In this document: positions 25,036-34,761 of the stretch, piece after piece
Layout of the letters: each line of letters opens with the position of its first letter
Position numbering within the stretch: the stretch's first letter is position 1
Source of the DNA: Janthinobacterium lividum
GTDB lineage: Bacteria; Pseudomonadota; Gammaproteobacteria; Burkholderiales; Burkholderiaceae_D
Assembly: GCF_034424625.1 (NCBI RefSeq)
Contig: NZ_CP139976.1
Coordinates: 620,001-684,000, forward strand
Direction of reading: 5' to 3'
DNA length: 64,000 nucleotides
Program-made: the position numbers and the translations under genes
The notes under the pieces: generated by a model
What the model was told of the DNA's origin: nothing
Databases searched by the model: none
The model's input: the letters and a program-made list of their open reading frames with translations, nothing else

Positions 25036-26115
25036 ATGGGAAAGATACATACACACTATGACAACCTGAAAGTGGCGCGCCTGGCGCCGCAGGAAGTCAT
25101 ACGTGCCGCGTACAAAGCCCTCAGTCAGAAATACCATCCGGACAAGAATCCTGGCGACGAAAAGGCCGCCCGCATCATGGCGATCCTCAACAGCGCCTAT
25201 GGCACCTTGTCCGATCCACAACGCCGCAAGGAACACGACGAGTGGATCGCCGCCGAGGAGTGGGAAATCGAATGGCTGGAAAGCACCCACCACGAGGAAG
25301 GCAAGAGCCGCGATGGCCGCGCGAAAGGCCATGCCCAATCGCATGAGCACGCCTGGGCGCAGGATGTGCCGCCGCCGAAGGGCAAGGCGCCGCCCATCTG
25401 GCGCAACTGGCGCTGGTGGCTGAGTCTGCTTGTCTGCCTGTTGCTGGGCTGGCTGGGCGCCTTGCTCATGCTCGATACCTCGCAGCCGATGCCGGCCGCG
25501 CTGGCGTCGGCCTGGAGCGGCCTGGCCCGTGATGGCGCCAGGGCGCACCCGGACGCGTCTTCGGCGGATGGCGTCGCCACGCCGCCGGCAAAAAACGAGG
25601 CGGTGGCTATCGATAGTTGGGCCGTGGGCAAGCCGTATGCGGCCGAGCCCGCGCAAGCGAAGGCACCGGAGATCCGCGTGCTGGCCGTCTCACAGCTGAG
25701 CCTGAAAGCCAGCCGTCCCGCCTGCGATGGCGCCAGCCAGGCCGAGTCGGCGGCGCTGGTGGCGCCGAATGGCGAGCCATGGCCGGCGCAATCGGGCTAT
25801 GTGGATGGCTTTCCGATCGGTAACAAGGGCGAGGAACTGAGCTTGACCATCGATAACAGCAGCAACGCGGCGCCCGTCTTCGTCAAGCTGTATGACCAGG
25901 AGCGGCGCTCGAATGTGCGCTACCTGTACATCCTGGCCAATGACAAGCTGACGGTGGAGCAGCTCAGCGCGGGCAAGTACGAAGTGCGTTACCAGGCTGT
26001 CGGGCCAGGCCAGGACAATTGCGGCGGCGCCACGCGCAGCGGTGCAGCGCTACCCGCGCCGGCGCCGGCCACCGGAGACGGCGCTACGCAGAATCCTGTT
26101 GTAAGCAGCATCTAA
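25036..26115 (+). CDS. J-domain (DnaJ-like) membrane protein
   Basis: 359 residues. A J domain covers residues 5-70, with the H-P-D motif in Q-K-Y-H-P-D-K-N-P-G-D that stimulates DnaK. After a charged linker there is a single membrane helix, W-W-L-S-L-L-V-C-L-L-L-G-W-L-G-A-L-L-M-L, near residue 140. The C-terminal 200 residues, with a beta-rich tail containing L-Y-D-Q-E-R-R-S and Y-L-Y-I-L-A, would lie in the periplasm while the J domain faces the cytosol. There is no zinc-finger or substrate-binding domain of classical DnaJ. It may localise DnaK at the membrane. Confidence 0.88.
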   Translation: MGKIHTHYDNLKVARLAPQEVIRAAYKALSQKYHPDKNPGDEKAARIMAILNSAYGTLSDPQRRKEHDEWIAAEEWEIEWLESTHHEEGKSRDGRAKGHAQSHEHAWAQDVPPPKGKAPPIWRNWRWWLSLLVCLLLGWLGALLMLDTSQPMPAALASAWSGLARDGARAHPDASSADGVATPPAKNEAVAIDSWAVGKPYAAEPAQAKAPEIRVLAVSQLSLKASRPACDGASQAESAALVAPNGEPWPAQSGYVDGFPIGNKGEELSLTIDNSSNAAPVFVKLYDQERRSNVRYLYILANDKLTVEQLSAGKYEVRYQAVGPGQDNCGGATRSGAALPAPAPATGDGATQNPVVSSI

Positions 26116-26178
26116 TCTGATTATGCTTGATAGGCGTCAACGCAGCGTCCACATCGAACTTATCCCTTAGGAGTATTC

Positions 26179-27774
26179 ATGACCGACCTCAAAGCCGATG
26201 CAGATGATAACTGGCTGCTCGACGAAGATGAGCCGGTGGCCAGTCCTGCCGGGCTGGCCGCGCCCGACCAGCGCCTGTGGCGTGTCCTGATCGTCGACGA
26301 TGACGTGGATGTGCATGCGGTCACGCGGCTGGCGCTGCGCAATGTCAGCTTCAAGGGCCGCGAACTGGAACTGTTTTCCGCCTACAGCGGCCGCGAAGCG
26401 TACGACATCCTGCGCGACACGCCCGATATCGCGCTGGTGCTGCTCGACGTGGTGATGGAAACGGACGATGCCGGCCTGATCCTCGCCAAGCGCATCCGCG
26501 CCGACCTGAACAATTCCATCGTGCGCGTCGTGCTGCGCACGGGCCAGCCGGGCCAGGCGCCCGAGCAGCGCGTCATCATCGAATACGACATCAACGATTA
26601 CAAGGCCAAGACGGAACTGACGACGCAAAAGCTGTTTACCACCGTCATCTCGGCCCTGCGCGCCTACGAGAGCCTGATGATGCTCGAGCGCAGCCGCATC
26701 GGCCTGGGCAAGATACTCGCCGGCGCCACCAATCTGTACCAGATCCATTCCCTGCGCGAATTCGCTTCCGGCGTGCTCAACCAGGTCAGCGCCATCCTCG
26801 ACGTGGGCGCCGACGGCGTGCTGTGCCTGATGCAGGGCGGCGCCGGACGGCCCGAAGTGGTGGCCGCCACGGGCACGTATGCCGTGCTGGCCGAGGCGGA
26901 AGCCATGCCGGCCGACCATGCCCTGACGCCCACCATCGACAAGGCGTTCGCGGAAAAGCGCAGCCAGTTCGAGCATCCGGCCAATGTGCTGTTCATCCAT
27001 ACGGAAGGCAACCGCGAGCTGGCCATCTCCGTCACGCCGCCGTGGCCGCTGGCGCAGATCCAGCGCGACTTGCTGGAAGTGTTTTGCCAGCGCATCGCCG
27101 CCGCCTTCGACAACCTGTACATGTTCGGCCAGCTGCGCAAGGCGCAGGAAGCGACCGTGGTGGCGCTGGCCGACCTGGCCGAGTTCCGCGACAGCGACAC
27201 GGGCGGCCACGTGCGGCGCGTGCAGCTATTGTCCGACGCCATCGCCCGGCGCATGCAGCAGCGCGGCGTGTACCCGGATGAGCTGACGCCGCAGCTGCTC
27301 GACATGATCGGCCTGGCCAGCATCCTGCACGACGTGGGCAAGGTGGCGACGCCGGACGCCGTGCTGCTCAAGCCGGGCAAGCATACGGACGAGGAGCGGG
27401 CGCAGATGCAGCTGCATGCCAGCGTCGGGCGCACCATCCTCGAGCGGGCCGCCAACATGGTCGACGGCGTCAGCTATCTGACCTATGGCGCGCAGATCGC
27501 CGGTGGCCACCACGAACACTTCGATGGCGCCGGCTACCCGCATGGCCTGAAGGGGCGCGATATTCCCGTGGCCGCGCGCATCGTTGCCGTGGTCGACGTT
27601 TTCGATGCCTTGCTGCACGAGCGGCCTTACAAGGAACCGTGGCCTTATCCGCAGGTGCGCGAGTACATCGAGCAGCGCAGCGGCAGCCAGTTCGATCCGG
27701 AAGTGGTGACGGCGCTGCTGGAACTGATCGACCATGAACCGCAACTGTGGCATCCGGAGCGCGCCGTCGCTTGA
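26179..27774 (+). CDS. Response regulator with DUF3369 and HD-GYP domain
   Basis: 531 residues. The receiver domain starts L-I-V-D-D-D-V-D-V-H at residue 37 and has the phospho-acceptor in L-V-L-L-D-V-V-M-E. A DUF3369/GAF-like sensor region spans about 170-320. The C-terminal HD-GYP phosphodiesterase domain has L-H-D-V-G-K-V-A-T-P-D and G-H-H-E-H-F-D-G-A-G-Y-P-H-G-L-K-G. It likely degrades cyclic-di-GMP in response to phosphorylation. No kinase is adjacent. It is preceded by a TAGGAG ribosome site and followed 134 bases later by a second receiver-domain gene. Confidence 0.93.
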   Translation: MTDLKADADDNWLLDEDEPVASPAGLAAPDQRLWRVLIVDDDVDVHAVTRLALRNVSFKGRELELFSAYSGREAYDILRDTPDIALVLLDVVMETDDAGLILAKRIRADLNNSIVRVVLRTGQPGQAPEQRVIIEYDINDYKAKTELTTQKLFTTVISALRAYESLMMLERSRIGLGKILAGATNLYQIHSLREFASGVLNQVSAILDVGADGVLCLMQGGAGRPEVVAATGTYAVLAEAEAMPADHALTPTIDKAFAEKRSQFEHPANVLFIHTEGNRELAISVTPPWPLAQIQRDLLEVFCQRIAAAFDNLYMFGQLRKAQEATVVALADLAEFRDSDTGGHVRRVQLLSDAIARRMQQRGVYPDELTPQLLDMIGLASILHDVGKVATPDAVLLKPGKHTDEERAQMQLHASVGRTILERAANMVDGVSYLTYGAQIAGGHHEHFDGAGYPHGLKGRDIPVAARIVAVVDVFDALLHERPYKEPWPYPQVREYIEQRSGSQFDPEVVTALLELIDHEPQLWHPERAVA

Positions 27775-27907
27775 GTAGCCGCTTCGTTGGCATTTTTCGG
27801 CGCGCCGCCATTCCCTTGCGCGCGGCGCCGTCATATACTCGGCAGCCTCATGCTGGCTGGCGCCACGCACCAGTGTGGCGCGCCGCGGAGTTTTCGGACA
27901 TCACGAC

Positions 27908-29554
27908 ATGAAAGAACTCAAGGGCCTCAGCGCACTGATCATCGAGCCGCATCCGGGCATGCGCGCCAGCCTGCACAATATGCTCAACCTGTGCGGCCTG
28001 GCGAAGATCGACGACGCGGCCAGCTCCGGCCAGGCGATCCGCATGCTGGGCAGCAAATCGTATGACTTGATCCTGTGCGAATACGATCTCGATGGCGGGC
28101 AGGATGGCCAGCAGATGCTGGAAGACCTGCGCCACCACAAATTGATGCACGCATCGACCATGTTCTTCATGGTCACGGGCGAAGGCAGCTTCGCCAAGGT
28201 GGTCAGCGCCGTCGAGCTGTTGCCTACCGATTACATCCTCAAGCCCTTCACCGCTGACAACATGCTCGAGCGCATCGGCCGCGCGCTGGACAAGCGCAAT
28301 GCCTTCGTGCCCGTGTATGAACTGATCGACGTGGGCAATGAGCGCGCGGCGATTGCCGCCTGCGCCGAGGGCGCCAGCCTGTATCCCCGCTACGCCACCG
28401 ATTTCCTGCGCTTGCGCGCGGAACTGCACCTGCTGCTGGGCGAGGCGGCCGACGCCGAGCCGATCTACGCGGCCCTGTATGAGAGCAAGTCCATCGGCTG
28501 GGCGCGCCTGGGGCAGGCCAAGACGCAATTTTTGCTGGGCGAGTACGAAGCGGCGCAGGGCACCCTGGAAGGGCTGCTGGAAAACAACAAGCGTTTTCTC
28601 GATGCGTATGACTGGCTGGCGCGCACGCACCTGGCGCAAGGCAAGCCGGAACTGGCGCAGGCGGCCTTGAGCGAAGCGGTGGCCCTGTCGCCGCACGCCG
28701 TGCGCCGCTTGCGCCGCCTGGGCGAGGCGGCCCTGGCGGCTGACGATATCGAGATGGCGGAAAAATCCCTCAAATTGGTGGTCAGCAAGGCCAAGTATTC
28801 GGAATTCCGCGACCCGGAAGACCATGTGCGCCTGGTGCAGACCCTGGTGCGCAAGGGCGACCCGCTGCAGGCGGGCGCCGTGATCCGCGACCTCGACAAG
28901 TCGATGGGCGGGCAAAAGAATGCGGAACTGTGCAGCGCCCTGTGCAGCGCCATGCTGCATGCGCATACGGGCAATGAGGAGCGCCTGCAGCAATCGCTGG
29001 ACGCGGCCCTGGCCGCCAACCGCCACAGCGTGGGCGGCTCGAACATGCTGAAAACGGAACTGGCGCGCCATTGCCTGGCGCATGGGCGCGAGGATGGCGC
29101 CGCCGAGGTGATGCGTGAAGTCATGCGCAACGCGCCCGACAGTGCGGCCATGACGCGCGCCATGGCCGTGTTCGAACAGGCGGGGCGCGAAGAGCTGGCC
29201 AAGGCATTGGCGCGGCAAAGCCGCCAGGAAGTGGCCGACATGGTGGCGGCCGGCGCGGCCAGGGCAGGCGAGGGAGATTTCCGCGGCGCCGTCGATCTGA
29301 TGGGCGAAGCCGTCACGCGCCTGCCCGATAATCCGCAAGTGGTGTTCAATGCGGCCGTGGCCGTGCTGAAGTGCCTGGAACACGAAGGCTGGGATGAGCG
29401 CATGGGCCAGCAGGCGCTGACGTTTATCGCCGGCGTGCGCCGCCTGGACCCGCGCAACCCCAAATTGCCCGTACTGTCGGGCCTGCATCAGCAGTTATTG
29501 CGCAAATATAAGCCCCTTGGCAACTCCTGGATGCATCCGCCTGATGCCCGTTAA
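27908..29554 (+). CDS. Response regulator with TPR repeats
   Basis: 548 residues. The start at 27908 (M-K-E-L-K-G-L-S-A-L-I-I-E-P-H-P-G-M-R) is chosen because it opens the receiver fold directly. The phospho-acceptor lies in L-C-E-Y-D-L-D-G-G-Q-D-G and the switch lysine in I-L-K-P-F. From about residue 135 to the end there are tetratricopeptide-like helical repeats, for example A-E-P-I-Y-A-A-L-Y and A-Q-G-T-L-E-G-L-L-E-N-N-K. No DNA-binding or catalytic domain is present, so output is through protein binding. It follows the HD-GYP gene and may share its pathway. Confidence 0.9.
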   Translation: MKELKGLSALIIEPHPGMRASLHNMLNLCGLAKIDDAASSGQAIRMLGSKSYDLILCEYDLDGGQDGQQMLEDLRHHKLMHASTMFFMVTGEGSFAKVVSAVELLPTDYILKPFTADNMLERIGRALDKRNAFVPVYELIDVGNERAAIAACAEGASLYPRYATDFLRLRAELHLLLGEAADAEPIYAALYESKSIGWARLGQAKTQFLLGEYEAAQGTLEGLLENNKRFLDAYDWLARTHLAQGKPELAQAALSEAVALSPHAVRRLRRLGEAALAADDIEMAEKSLKLVVSKAKYSEFRDPEDHVRLVQTLVRKGDPLQAGAVIRDLDKSMGGQKNAELCSALCSAMLHAHTGNEERLQQSLDAALAANRHSVGGSNMLKTELARHCLAHGREDGAAEVMREVMRNAPDSAAMTRAMAVFEQAGREELAKALARQSRQEVADMVAAGAARAGEGDFRGAVDLMGEAVTRLPDNPQVVFNAAVAVLKCLEHEGWDERMGQQALTFIAGVRRLDPRNPKLPVLSGLHQQLLRKYKPLGNSWMHPPDAR

Positions 29555-29618
29555 ATGGAAAAAATGCGGGGTGAGTGACGGGAAAATGCGGCTTGCGGGC
29601 AGGGGGCATAAAAAAAAT

Positions 29619-29641
29619 GCGAAAAAAGTCGACTTTTTCGC
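29619..29641. terminator. Palindromic hairpin between the TPR regulator and the tRNA operon
   Basis: GCG-A6-GTCGAC-T5-CGC is almost a perfect palindrome centred on GTCGAC, 64 bases after the preceding stop. The T-run lies inside the arm, not after it, so it is a weak terminator candidate. Confidence 0.4.
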
Positions 29642-29649
29642 GCCAACCC

Positions 29650-29679
29650 TTGCACATTCTCAAATCGGGAGCTTATAAT
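29650..29679 (+). promoter_or_regulatory. Promoter P1 upstream of the tRNA-tuf operon
   Basis: TTGCAC (29650-29655) and a perfect TATAAT (29674-29679) are separated by 18 bases. It is about 110 bases before tRNA-Tyr. Confidence 0.6.
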
Positions 29680-29745
29680 CACGCCCCGAAGCAGCCAACT
29701 TCTTCTTTATAAGCAAATGCAGCAGTCAGGCATCAGTAAATAAGG

Positions 29746-29774
29746 TTGACAGTTGTGAATAGATGCTTCATACT
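29746..29774 (+). promoter_or_regulatory. Promoter P2 directly before tRNA-Tyr
   Basis: A perfect TTGACA (29746-29751) is followed after 17 bases by CATACT (29769-29774), matching four of six -10 positions. Transcription would start near 29781, seven bases before the tRNA. Likely the main stable-RNA promoter. Confidence 0.6.
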
Positions 29775-29787
29775 CTGCGGTTCCCGC

Positions 29788-29872
<85 letters not shown>

Positions 29873-29935
29873 AGTTTTTGCAAGGAAAACTGGGTAGTAG
29901 CAAAAAGCAAGTGAAGATAAAGTGAACGATACCTC

Positions 29936-30009
29936 GCGGGTGTAGCTCAATGGTAGAGCAGAAGCCTTCCAAGCTTACGACGAGGGTTCGATTCCCTTCA
30001 CCCGCTCCA
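29936..30009 (+). tRNA. tRNA-Gly (anticodon TCC)
   Basis: 74 bases. Acceptor GCGGGTG pairs with CACCCGC, discriminator T, encoded CCA. Anticodon TCC lies in CTTCCAA. The T-arm has GGTTCGATTCC. Confidence 0.97.
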
Positions 30010-30052
30010 GTTTCCGTTCAGATGCTTGATGCATCGCATGCAACAAATTACA

Positions 30053-30127
<75 letters not shown>

Positions 30128-30215
30128 GAATTCGCAGCAGGCAGCACAGAAGCAATTCAAACCAGACCGTCGGGCGTGTGCCTGAGCAATCTAATCAAAT
30201 CATTAGGAGTTCAAA

Positions 30216-31406
30216 ATGGCAAAAGGTAAATTCGAACGGACCAAGCCGCACGTCAACGTCGGCACCATCGGCCACGTCGACCACGGTAAAACCACGCTGA
30301 CCGCTGCAATCGCAACGGTTCTGTCGAAGAAATTCGGCGGCGAAGCTAAAGCATACGACCAGATCGATGCAGCACCAGAAGAAAAAGCGCGCGGTATCAC
30401 GATTAACACGGCCCACGTCGAGTACGAAACGGAAACGCGTCACTACGCGCACGTTGACTGCCCAGGCCACGCCGATTACATCAAAAACATGATTACCGGT
30501 GCTGCGCAGATGGACGGCGCGATCCTGGTGTGCTCCGCAGCTGACGGCCCAATGCCACAGACCCGCGAACACATCCTGCTGGCCCGCCAAGTTGGCGTTC
30601 CATACATCATCGTGTTCCTGAACAAGTGCGACCTGGTCGACGATGCAGAGCTGCTGGAACTGGTTGAAATGGAAGTGCGCGAGCTGTTGTCGAAGTACGA
30701 ATTCCCAGGCGACGACCTGCCAATCATCAAAGGTTCGGCACGTATGGCGCTGGAAGGCAAAGAAGGCGAAATGGGCGTTGACGCAGTGCTGCGTCTGGCC
30801 GATGCGCTGGATGCATACATCCCAACGCCAGAGCGCGCTGTTGATGGTGCTTTCCTGATGCCAGTGGAAGACGTGTTCTCGATCTCGGGTCGCGGTACCG
30901 TTGTGACCGGTCGTATCGAGCGCGGCATTGTTAAAGTCGGCGAAGAGATCGAAATCGTCGGTATCACCGATACCGTCAAAACGACTTGCACCGGCGTGGA
31001 AATGTTCCGCAAACTGCTGGACCAAGGTCAAGCTGGCGACAACGTTGGTCTGCTGCTGCGCGGCACCAAGCGTGAAGACGTGCAACGTGGTCAAGTTCTG
31101 GCAAAACCAGGCTCGATCAAGCCGCATGCACACTTCACCGGCGAGATCTATGTTCTGTCGAAAGATGAAGGCGGCCGTCATACGCCATTCTTCAACAACT
31201 ATCGTCCACAGTTCTACTTCCGTACGACGGACGTAACCGGTTCGATCGAGTTGCCAGCAGACAAAGAAATGGTCATGCCAGGCGATAACGTGTCGATCAC
31301 CGTCAAGCTGATCAACCCGATCGCGATGGAAGAAGGTCTGCGCTTCGCTATCCGCGAAGGCGGCCGTACCGTCGGCGCCGGCGTGGTTGCAAAAATCCTC
31401 GCATAA
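30216..31406 (+). CDS. tuf: Elongation factor Tu
   Basis: 396-residue GTPase that delivers aminoacyl-tRNA to the ribosome. G1 motif G-H-V-D-H-G-K-T at residues 18-25, switch region [13 protein letters not shown] and N-K-C-D are all present. The ribosome site is AGGAG. Codon choice shows strong selection (CCA, GGT, GCA) unlike flanking genes. It sits between tRNA-Thr and tRNA-Trp, the usual beta/gammaproteobacterial location; a second tuf copy is expected in the str operon elsewhere. Confidence 0.98.
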   Translation: MAKGKFERTKPHVNVGTIGHVDHGKTTLTAAIATVLSKKFGGEAKAYDQIDAAPEEKARGITINTAHVEYETETRHYAHVDCPGHADYIKNMITGAAQMDGAILVCSAADGPMPQTREHILLARQVGVPYIIVFLNKCDLVDDAELLELVEMEVRELLSKYEFPGDDLPIIKGSARMALEGKEGEMGVDAVLRLADALDAYIPTPERAVDGAFLMPVEDVFSISGRGTVVTGRIERGIVKVGEEIEIVGITDTVKTTCTGVEMFRKLLDQGQAGDNVGLLLRGTKREDVQRGQVLAKPGSIKPHAHFTGEIYVLSKDEGGRHTPFFNNYRPQFYFRTTDVTGSIELPADKEMVMPGDNVSITVKLINPIAMEEGLRFAIREGGRTVGAGVVAKILA

Positions 31407-31421
31407 GGAAATGTTATGCTT

Positions 31422-31443
31422 CCACCCGGGGCGTCCTGGGTGG
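31422..31443 (+). other. Hairpin between tuf and tRNA-Trp
   Basis: CCACCC (31422-31427) pairs with GGGTGG (31438-31443), 15 bases after the tuf stop. No T-run follows. A TAGAAT hexamer directly after (31444-31449) could be a -10 box for tRNA-Trp. It may be an attenuator or processing signal. Confidence 0.4.
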
Positions 31444-31472
31444 TAGAATAGCACTCCTCGAAAGTTTTACGT

Positions 31473-31548
31473 AGGGACGTAGCTCAATTGGCAGAGCGTC
31501 GGTCTCCAAAACCGAAGGTTGGGGGTTCGATGCCCTCCGTCCCTGCCA
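31473..31548 (+). tRNA. tRNA-Trp (anticodon CCA)
   Basis: 76 bases. Acceptor AGGGACG pairs with CGTCCCT, discriminator G, encoded CCA. The anticodon CCA is in CTCCAAA. It lies between tuf and secE. Confidence 0.97.
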
Positions 31549-31580
31549 CCGTCAAGGTGCAGGGCACCGAAAGTAGAAAA

Positions 31581-31964
31581 ATGTCAAATCAATCCGTGCA
31601 AACCGTTAGCACGTCGAGTGACAAGATAAAAGTCGCGCTGGCAATAGTGGCTGCGATTGCAGGAGTAGTCGGGTTTTATTACCTGGCAGGCCAACCAGCT
31701 CTGGTGCGTGCAAGCGCGCTTGTGGCTGGTTTGGTTATTGCTGTTGCGCTCTTGTATGTCTCGACGACCGGCCGTGAATTTCTCAATTTCGCCAAAGAAG
31801 CTGTGCGCGAAACCAAGAAAGTCGTTTGGCCTACCCGCAAAGAAGCCACGCAGATTACTGCGATCGTGTTTGCCTTTGTGCTGGTCATGGCGATTTTCCT
31901 GTGGGGCACGGATAAATTGCTCGAGTTTTTGTTGTATGACGTAATTCTGGGTTGGAAAAAATAA
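31581..31964 (+). CDS. secE: Preprotein translocase subunit SecE
   Basis: 127 residues with three membrane helices, the long (enterobacterial-like) form of SecE. Helices are [29 protein letters not shown] and [13 protein letters not shown]. The conserved cytosolic [12 protein letters not shown] lies between the second and third. It holds together the SecY channel. Its stop TAA overlaps the nusG ATG by one base (TAATG), coupling translation. Confidence 0.96.
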   Translation: MSNQSVQTVSTSSDKIKVALAIVAAIAGVVGFYYLAGQPALVRASALVAGLVIAVALLYVSTTGREFLNFAKEAVRETKKVVWPTRKEATQITAIVFAFVLVMAIFLWGTDKLLEFLLYDVILGWKK

Positions 31965-32590
31965 TGAGCGAAAATGTGCATGATGAAGCGGCGGACGAGT
32001 CCGTTCCGGGCGACGCTCCGGTAGCGGACACTGGTGCAGCGCTGAGCGTGCCAGTAAGCAGCAAGCGCTGGTATGTCGTGCATGCTTATTCCGGCATGGA
32101 AAAAAGCGTCATGCGCGCACTGACCGAGCGCATCGAGCGCGCGGGCATGCAAGACCAGTTCGGCCAGATCCTGGTGCCGATCGAAGAAGTCGTTGAAGTC
32201 AAGAATGGTGTGAAGTCCGTCACCGAACGTCGTTTCTATCCTGGCTATGTGCTGGTTGAAATGGAAATGACGGACGAGAGCTGGCACTTGGTCAAGAACA
32301 CCAGCAAGGTTACCGGTTTCATTGGTGGCAAGTCGAACAAGCCGACGCCGATCTCCGCGCGCGAAATCGACGGCATCATGAAGCAGATGCAGGAAGGTGT
32401 TGAAAAGCCCCGTCCAAAAACCTTGTACGAAGTGGGCGAGCAAGTCCGCATCAAGGATGGTCCGTTCACCGATTTCAACGGCAATGTCGAAGAAGTCAAT
32501 TACGAGAAATCCAAAGTGCGCGTCTCGGTCACCATTTTCGGTCGCGCTACCCCGGTAGAGCTCGAATTCGGCCAAGTCGAAAAAGTTTAA
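31964..32590 (+). CDS. nusG: Transcription termination/antitermination protein NusG
   Basis: 208 residues. The NGN domain starts [14 protein letters not shown] at about residue 28, and the KOW motif [16 protein letters not shown] lies near 155. An acidic N-terminal extension of 25 residues precedes the NGN fold. It links RNA polymerase to Rho and ribosomal S10. The start at 31964 is fixed by overlap with the secE stop. Confidence 0.97.
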   Translation: MSENVHDEAADESVPGDAPVADTGAALSVPVSSKRWYVVHAYSGMEKSVMRALTERIERAGMQDQFGQILVPIEEVVEVKNGVKSVTERRFYPGYVLVEMEMTDESWHLVKNTSKVTGFIGGKSNKPTPISAREIDGIMKQMQEGVEKPRPKTLYEVGEQVRIKDGPFTDFNGNVEEVNYEKSKVRVSVTIFGRATPVELEFGQVEKV

Positions 32591-32648
32591 GCATTAGCAA
32601 GCGCCACCAGGAGCGTTGCGGCAGTCTCAGCAAAATCCGGTCAGAGGA

Positions 32649-32675
32649 GCCCCGCCAGGGTAGGATCGGCGGGGC
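32649..32675 (+). promoter_or_regulatory. GC hairpin in the rplKA leader
   Basis: GCCCCGCC (32649-32656) and GGCGGGGC (32668-32675) form a perfect 8-bp stem with an 11-base loop, 30 bases before rplK. L1 is known to repress its own operon by binding the rplK leader in E. coli. This hairpin is a candidate for that role, though its resemblance to the 23S L1 site was not tested. Confidence 0.45.
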
Positions 32676-32705
32676 GCTACTACTCAATCCAAGATAGGAG
32701 CCATC

Positions 32706-33140
32706 ATGGCAAAGAAAATCATTGGTTTTATCAAGCTGCAAGTGCCAGCTGGTAAAGCAAACCCATCCCCACCAATCGGTCCAGCTCTGGGTCAACGTGG
32801 TCTGAACATCATGGAATTCTGCAAAGCGTTCAACGCGCAGACCCAAGGTATGGAACCAGGCATGCCGATCCCAGTCGTGATCACCGCGTTTGCGGACAAG
32901 TCCTTCACGTTCGTGATGAAGACGCCTCCAGCAACCTACCTGATCAAAAAAGCTGCTGCGATCACCAAAGGTTCGCCGAAGCCACATACCGACAAAGTCG
33001 GTACGCTGACCCGCGCACAAGCTGAAGAAATCGCTAAATTGAAAACCCCTGATCTGACCGCTGCCGACATGGATGCTGCTGTACGCACCATCGCTGGTTC
33101 CGCTCGTTCGATTGGTATCACGGTGGAAGGTGTTGTATAA
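32706..33140 (+). CDS. rplK: 50S ribosomal protein L11
   Basis: 144 residues, typical length. The N-terminal [21 protein letters not shown] and the P-P-I-G-P-A-L-G-Q region bind the GTPase centre of 23S rRNA. The ribosome site is AGGAG. Its stop overlaps the rplA start by one base (TAATG). Confidence 0.98.
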   Translation: MAKKIIGFIKLQVPAGKANPSPPIGPALGQRGLNIMEFCKAFNAQTQGMEPGMPIPVVITAFADKSFTFVMKTPPATYLIKKAAAITKGSPKPHTDKVGTLTRAQAEEIAKLKTPDLTAADMDAAVRTIAGSARSIGITVEGVV

Positions 33141-33835
33141 TGGCTAAGTTATCCAAACGTATCAAGGCTTTGAAAGCCAAAGTCGACCGTACCAAAGTGT
33201 ACGCTTTCGACAACGCTGTCGCTCTGATCAAAGAGTGCGCAACGGCCAAGTTCAATGAATCGATCGACGTATCGGTACAACTGGGTGTTGATCCTAAGAA
33301 ATCCGACCAAGTGGTGCGCGGCTCCGTCGTGCTGCCAGCTGGTACCGGCAAAACCGTACGCGTGGCTGTATTCGCGTCGGGTGAAAAAGCGGAAGCTGCC
33401 AAAGCAGCTGGCGCCGACATCGTTGGTATGGAAGACCTGGCTGAGCAGATCAAAGCCGGCGACATGCCTTTCGACATCGTTATCGCTTCGCCAGATACCA
33501 TGCGTATCGTTGGTACCCTGGGTCAGATCCTGGGCCCACGCGGCATGATGCCTAACCCGAAAGTTGGCACTGTTACTCCTGACGTCGCTACCGCCGTGAA
33601 AAACGCGAAAGCCGGTCAAGTTCAGTACCGTACCGACAAATCCGGTATCATCCACGCTACCATCGGCCGTAAATCGTTCGCTGACGCAGATCTGAAGTCG
33701 AATCTGGTCGCACTGATCGACGCACTGAACAAAGCCAAGCCAGCATCGAGCAAAGGCGTGTACCTGCGCAAAGTTTCGCTGTCGTCGACCATGGGCGCTG
33801 GCGTCCGTGTTGATCAGGCTAGCCTGGCAGCTTAA
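33140..33835 (+). CDS. rplA: 50S ribosomal protein L1
   Basis: 231 residues. Family signature motifs [13 protein letters not shown] and I-G-M/I-type R-K-S-F-A-D are present. It forms the L1 stalk near the E site and represses the rplKA mRNA. Start overlaps the rplK stop, giving translational coupling. Confidence 0.98.
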   Translation: MAKLSKRIKALKAKVDRTKVYAFDNAVALIKECATAKFNESIDVSVQLGVDPKKSDQVVRGSVVLPAGTGKTVRVAVFASGEKAEAAKAAGADIVGMEDLAEQIKAGDMPFDIVIASPDTMRIVGTLGQILGPRGMMPNPKVGTVTPDVATAVKNAKAGQVQYRTDKSGIIHATIGRKSFADADLKSNLVALIDALNKAKPASSKGVYLRKVSLSSTMGAGVRVDQASLAA

Positions 33836-34154
33836 GTAACAGAATCAAGTCCCACGCGCCTTCGGGCGCTGTGGGCGCATCTTTGGGCTGTCGGCCCGGT
33901 GTTCGCACCAGGCCGGCAGACAATCAAAGACCGTTGGGCCGACTGCGATCGCACATGCAGAAGGTTAATAGGCTTGCCGGCAACGGCAGGTGCCCAACGC
34001 AGATGGTGTACCCGAACAAGTTTTGTAGTCCTCATGCTGCGTGAATCCATCCGCTCAGTTTAGTACTTCTTGACTTCGGACGCCGTGTTCGAACCGATGC
34101 AAGGCGCTCAACCACTCGGTTGTGATTGCCGAACATCATTTAAGGAGGTTGACC
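33836..34154 (+). promoter_or_regulatory. rplJ (L10) leader region with two UUCG hairpins
   Basis: This 319-bp gap holds no protein gene. Hairpin 1 (33851-33875) has arms CCCAC-GCGCC and GGCGC-GTGGG with a TTCG tetraloop and a single T bulge. Hairpin 2 (33888-33919) has CTGTCGGCC and GGCCGGCAG arms plus an inner GGTG-TTCG-CACC stem. The rest lies where the L10 autoregulatory leader is found in other bacteria. A perfect AAGGAGG precedes the rplJ start. A promoter may also lie here, but none was certain. Confidence 0.65.
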
Positions 34155-34694
34155 GTGAGTCTCAATCTGAATGACAAAAAGGCCGTCGTCGCCGAAGTTT
34201 CCGCACAAGTAGCAAATGCGCAAACGATCGTCGTGGCCGAATATCGTGGCATCCAGGTTGGTCACTTGACGCAACTGCGTGCTAAAGCGCGTGCCCAAGG
34301 CGTGTACCTGCGTGTGTTGAAAAACACTCTGGCTCGTCGCTCCGTTGAAGGTACCGCATTCGCCAGCCTGGCAGATGCCATGACCGGCCCGTTGATCTAC
34401 TCGATCTCGGCCGATGCCGTTGCAGCAGCTAAAGTCATCGCTGACTTCGCTAAAACCAACGACAAACTGGTCATCAAAGCAGGTAACTACGCAGGCAAGC
34501 CGCTGGATACAGCTGCTGTCACCGCGTTGGCGAGCATTCCTAGCCGTGAAGTCCTCATTTCGCAGTTGTTGGGCGTTATGCTGGCTCCGGTTTCGGGCTT
34601 TGCACGTGGTCTGGCTGCCCTGGCAGCGAAAAAAGGCGAAGGCGCCGAAGCTCCTGCAGAAGCAGCAGCAGAAGAAGCCCCAGCAGCCGCTTAA
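34155..34694 (+). CDS. rplJ: 50S ribosomal protein L10
   Basis: 179 residues from a GTG at 34155. The choice rests on the AAGGAGG site seven bases upstream and the usual N-terminus [14 protein letters not shown]. The core V-V-A-E-Y-R-G-I and the Ala/Glu-rich C-terminal helix that binds L7/L12 dimers are present. The protein is expected to bind the leader of its own mRNA. Confidence 0.97.
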   Translation: MSLNLNDKKAVVAEVSAQVANAQTIVVAEYRGIQVGHLTQLRAKARAQGVYLRVLKNTLARRSVEGTAFASLADAMTGPLIYSISADAVAAAKVIADFAKTNDKLVIKAGNYAGKPLDTAAVTALASIPSREVLISQLLGVMLAPVSGFARGLAALAAKKGEGAEAPAEAAAEEAPAAA

Positions 34695-34761
34695 TTGCGC
34701 GCGCTTTTTTCTCTCAGTACCAATCTGATGTAACTAACGTAATAAATTTAGGAGTTTCAAA

